Of a DNA stretch of 5,854 bases, positions 4,929-5,854 are shown one piece after another; position 1 is the stretch's first letter; each line of letters starts with the position of its first letter. Made by a program: the position numbers and the translations under genes. Origin of the DNA: Acidobacteriota bacterium (GTDB lineage: Bacteria > Acidobacteriota > Terriglobia > Terriglobales > Acidobacteriaceae); contig JAKABE010000229.1 in assembly GCA_021801945.1 (NCBI GenBank), positions 1 to 5,854 of the forward strand. Direction: 5' to 3'. The notes beneath the pieces are model-generated. The model was not told the DNA's origin and did no database searches. It worked only from the letters and a program-made list of their open reading frames with translations.

Positions 4929-5854
4929 TAGTGGAAGATGCGGGCCCAGGCCATGCGCGCGAAGCCGACGCCTGCGATAAGAAGCTTGCGCGTGATAGGG
5001 ACGCTGGCGCGGTGGGAAAAGACATCGTAGTTTGCGGCGCGGATGCGATCGAGCAACGCATGGTAGATGGTGACGAGCACCCGCATGGCAGGGCGGCTTT
5101 CGCGGTCGATGAGCGGAAGCAAGGACTCGGCCGAGCGGTAATAGTTTTCCGCGCGCTGCGCGATCTCTTCGAGCAAAGACCGCTCGGCGGCAGTAGGCGG
5201 CGCGGCAGGCGCGCGGTGGAGGATGGCATCGAGAGAGACACCGTGCGTGGCGAGGTCTTCAAGAGGCAGATAGACGCGGTTGCGGGAGGCATCCTCGACT
5301 ACGTCGCGGAGGATGTTGGTGAGCTGGAAAGCGACTCCGGTCTCTTCGGCCAGCTTTTCAGCGCACAGGTCGCTGTAGCCGAAGATGCGGATGCAGACGA
5401 GACCGACCACCGAGGCTACCAGGTAGCAGTAGCGGTAAAGATCGGCGAAGGTGGCGTAGGTGTCGGGCGCGCCGCTCCCTGCGGCCGAAGGCGCGGAACT
5501 CGCCGCGTGGTCCAGATCCATGGTGACGCCGGCGACAAGCTCATCGAGGAGATGGAGCGGAATCTCAAAGCGGGCGGTTGCATCGCGCACGGCCAGAAAG
5601 GCGGGATTGGAGGAGTCGCCAGCCTGGCAGACACTGCGCCACTCGGCCTGCCAGGCGTCGAGGCGGCGGCGGCGCTCCTCAGGCGGGAGCGATTCGTCGT
5701 CGGCCAGATCGTCGGCCTGGCGCATGAAGGCGTAGACCGCACAGATGGCGTTGCGGCGCTCGATGGGCAGCGCGATAAAGGCGTAATAGAAGTTCTTGGC
5801 TTCGCGCCGGGCGATGGCGCGGCAAGCCTTATAAGCTTTATCCAACCCGGGTTT
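4928..5854 (-). CDS. hpnD: Presqualene diphosphate synthase HpnD, phytoene/squalene synthase family (probably 5' partial)
   Basis: This enzyme condenses two farnesyl diphosphates to presqualene diphosphate, the first step toward squalene and hopanoids; it is Mg-dependent with an all-alpha fold. Residues are counted from the TTG at 5845. Near the N-terminus is REAKNFYYAF (14-23). The first Asp-rich motif is DDLADDE (45-51). YRYCYLVASVVGL (137-149) precedes FQLTNILRDVVED (173-185), which holds the second Asp-rich motif, and NRVYLPLED follows. The HYENFP-type start of HpnC is absent, which favours HpnD; a CrtB-like phytoene synthase cannot be excluded by eye, but the neighbouring hpnE supports HpnD. 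The frame stays open to the window edge (codons for K-P-G before the TTG) and no ATG is visible, so the true start probably lies just outside. The visible 305 residues are near full family length. An Ala/Ser/Gly-rich segment at about 114-128 looks like an insertion. The gene ends at TAA 4928-4930. Confidence 0.88.
   Translation of the reverse strand, partial: KPGLDKAYKACRAIARREAKNFYYAFIALPIERRNAICAVYAFMRQADDLADDESLPPEERRRRLDAWQAEWRSVCQAGDSSNPAFLAVRDATARFEIPLHLLDELVAGVTMDLDHAASSAPSAAGSGAPDTYATFADLYRYCYLVASVVGLVCIRIFGYSDLCAEKLAEETGVAFQLTNILRDVVEDASRNRVYLPLEDLATHGVSLDAILHRAPAAPPTAAERSLLEEIAQRAENYYRSAESLLPLIDRESRPAMRVLVTIYHALLDRIRAANYDVFSHRASVPITRKLLIAGVGFARMAWARIFH

Noticed and set aside
5843..5845. 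TTG as the true hpnD start
   Set aside because: The frame continues open to the window edge, and related proteins usually have several residues before this point, so an upstream start outside the window is more likely.

Overview
This window most resembles a member of the Acidobacteriota (Terriglobia/Acidobacteriaceae type). This rests on a large Oar-like TonB-dependent receptor with an N-terminal carboxypeptidase-regulatory-like domain, which is heavily expanded in that phylum, next to hopanoid-pathway squalene genes of the HpnD/HpnE type. The coding DNA is GC-rich. The taxonomic call comes from family recognition by eye, not from a search.

All three genes read on the minus strand, so transcription runs from right to left. 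At the right edge (4928-5854) is a phytoene/squalene synthase-family enzyme, best read as presqualene diphosphate synthase HpnD. It is probably cut a few codons short at its 5' end by the window boundary. A 305-bp spacer (4623-4927) follows, packed with GC-rich stem-loops and a degenerate repeat built on GGGCTTTCAAG. Next is hydroxysqualene dehydroxylase HpnE (3168-4622). A gap of about 1.06 kb without a convincing gene (2110-3167) contains a 17-bp tandem duplication, a long imperfect palindrome and a hairpin followed by a T-tract. The left third (1-2109) is the N-terminal part of the outer-membrane receptor, which runs off the left edge.

HpnD and HpnE catalyse the first and last of the three steps that turn farnesyl diphosphate into squalene (HpnD to presqualene diphosphate, HpnC to hydroxysqualene, HpnE to squalene). 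Squalene then feeds squalene-hopene cyclase and hopanoids. HpnC and the cyclase are not in the window; HpnC would most naturally lie just beyond the right edge. The receptor has no visible functional link to squalene synthesis and its substrate cannot be read from the sequence.

I do not see a clearly new system. The parts that deserve a second look are non-coding: the stem-loop/repeat module between hpnD and hpnE, which also creates a misleading N-terminal extension of hpnE, and the structured elements in the 2110-3167 gap.
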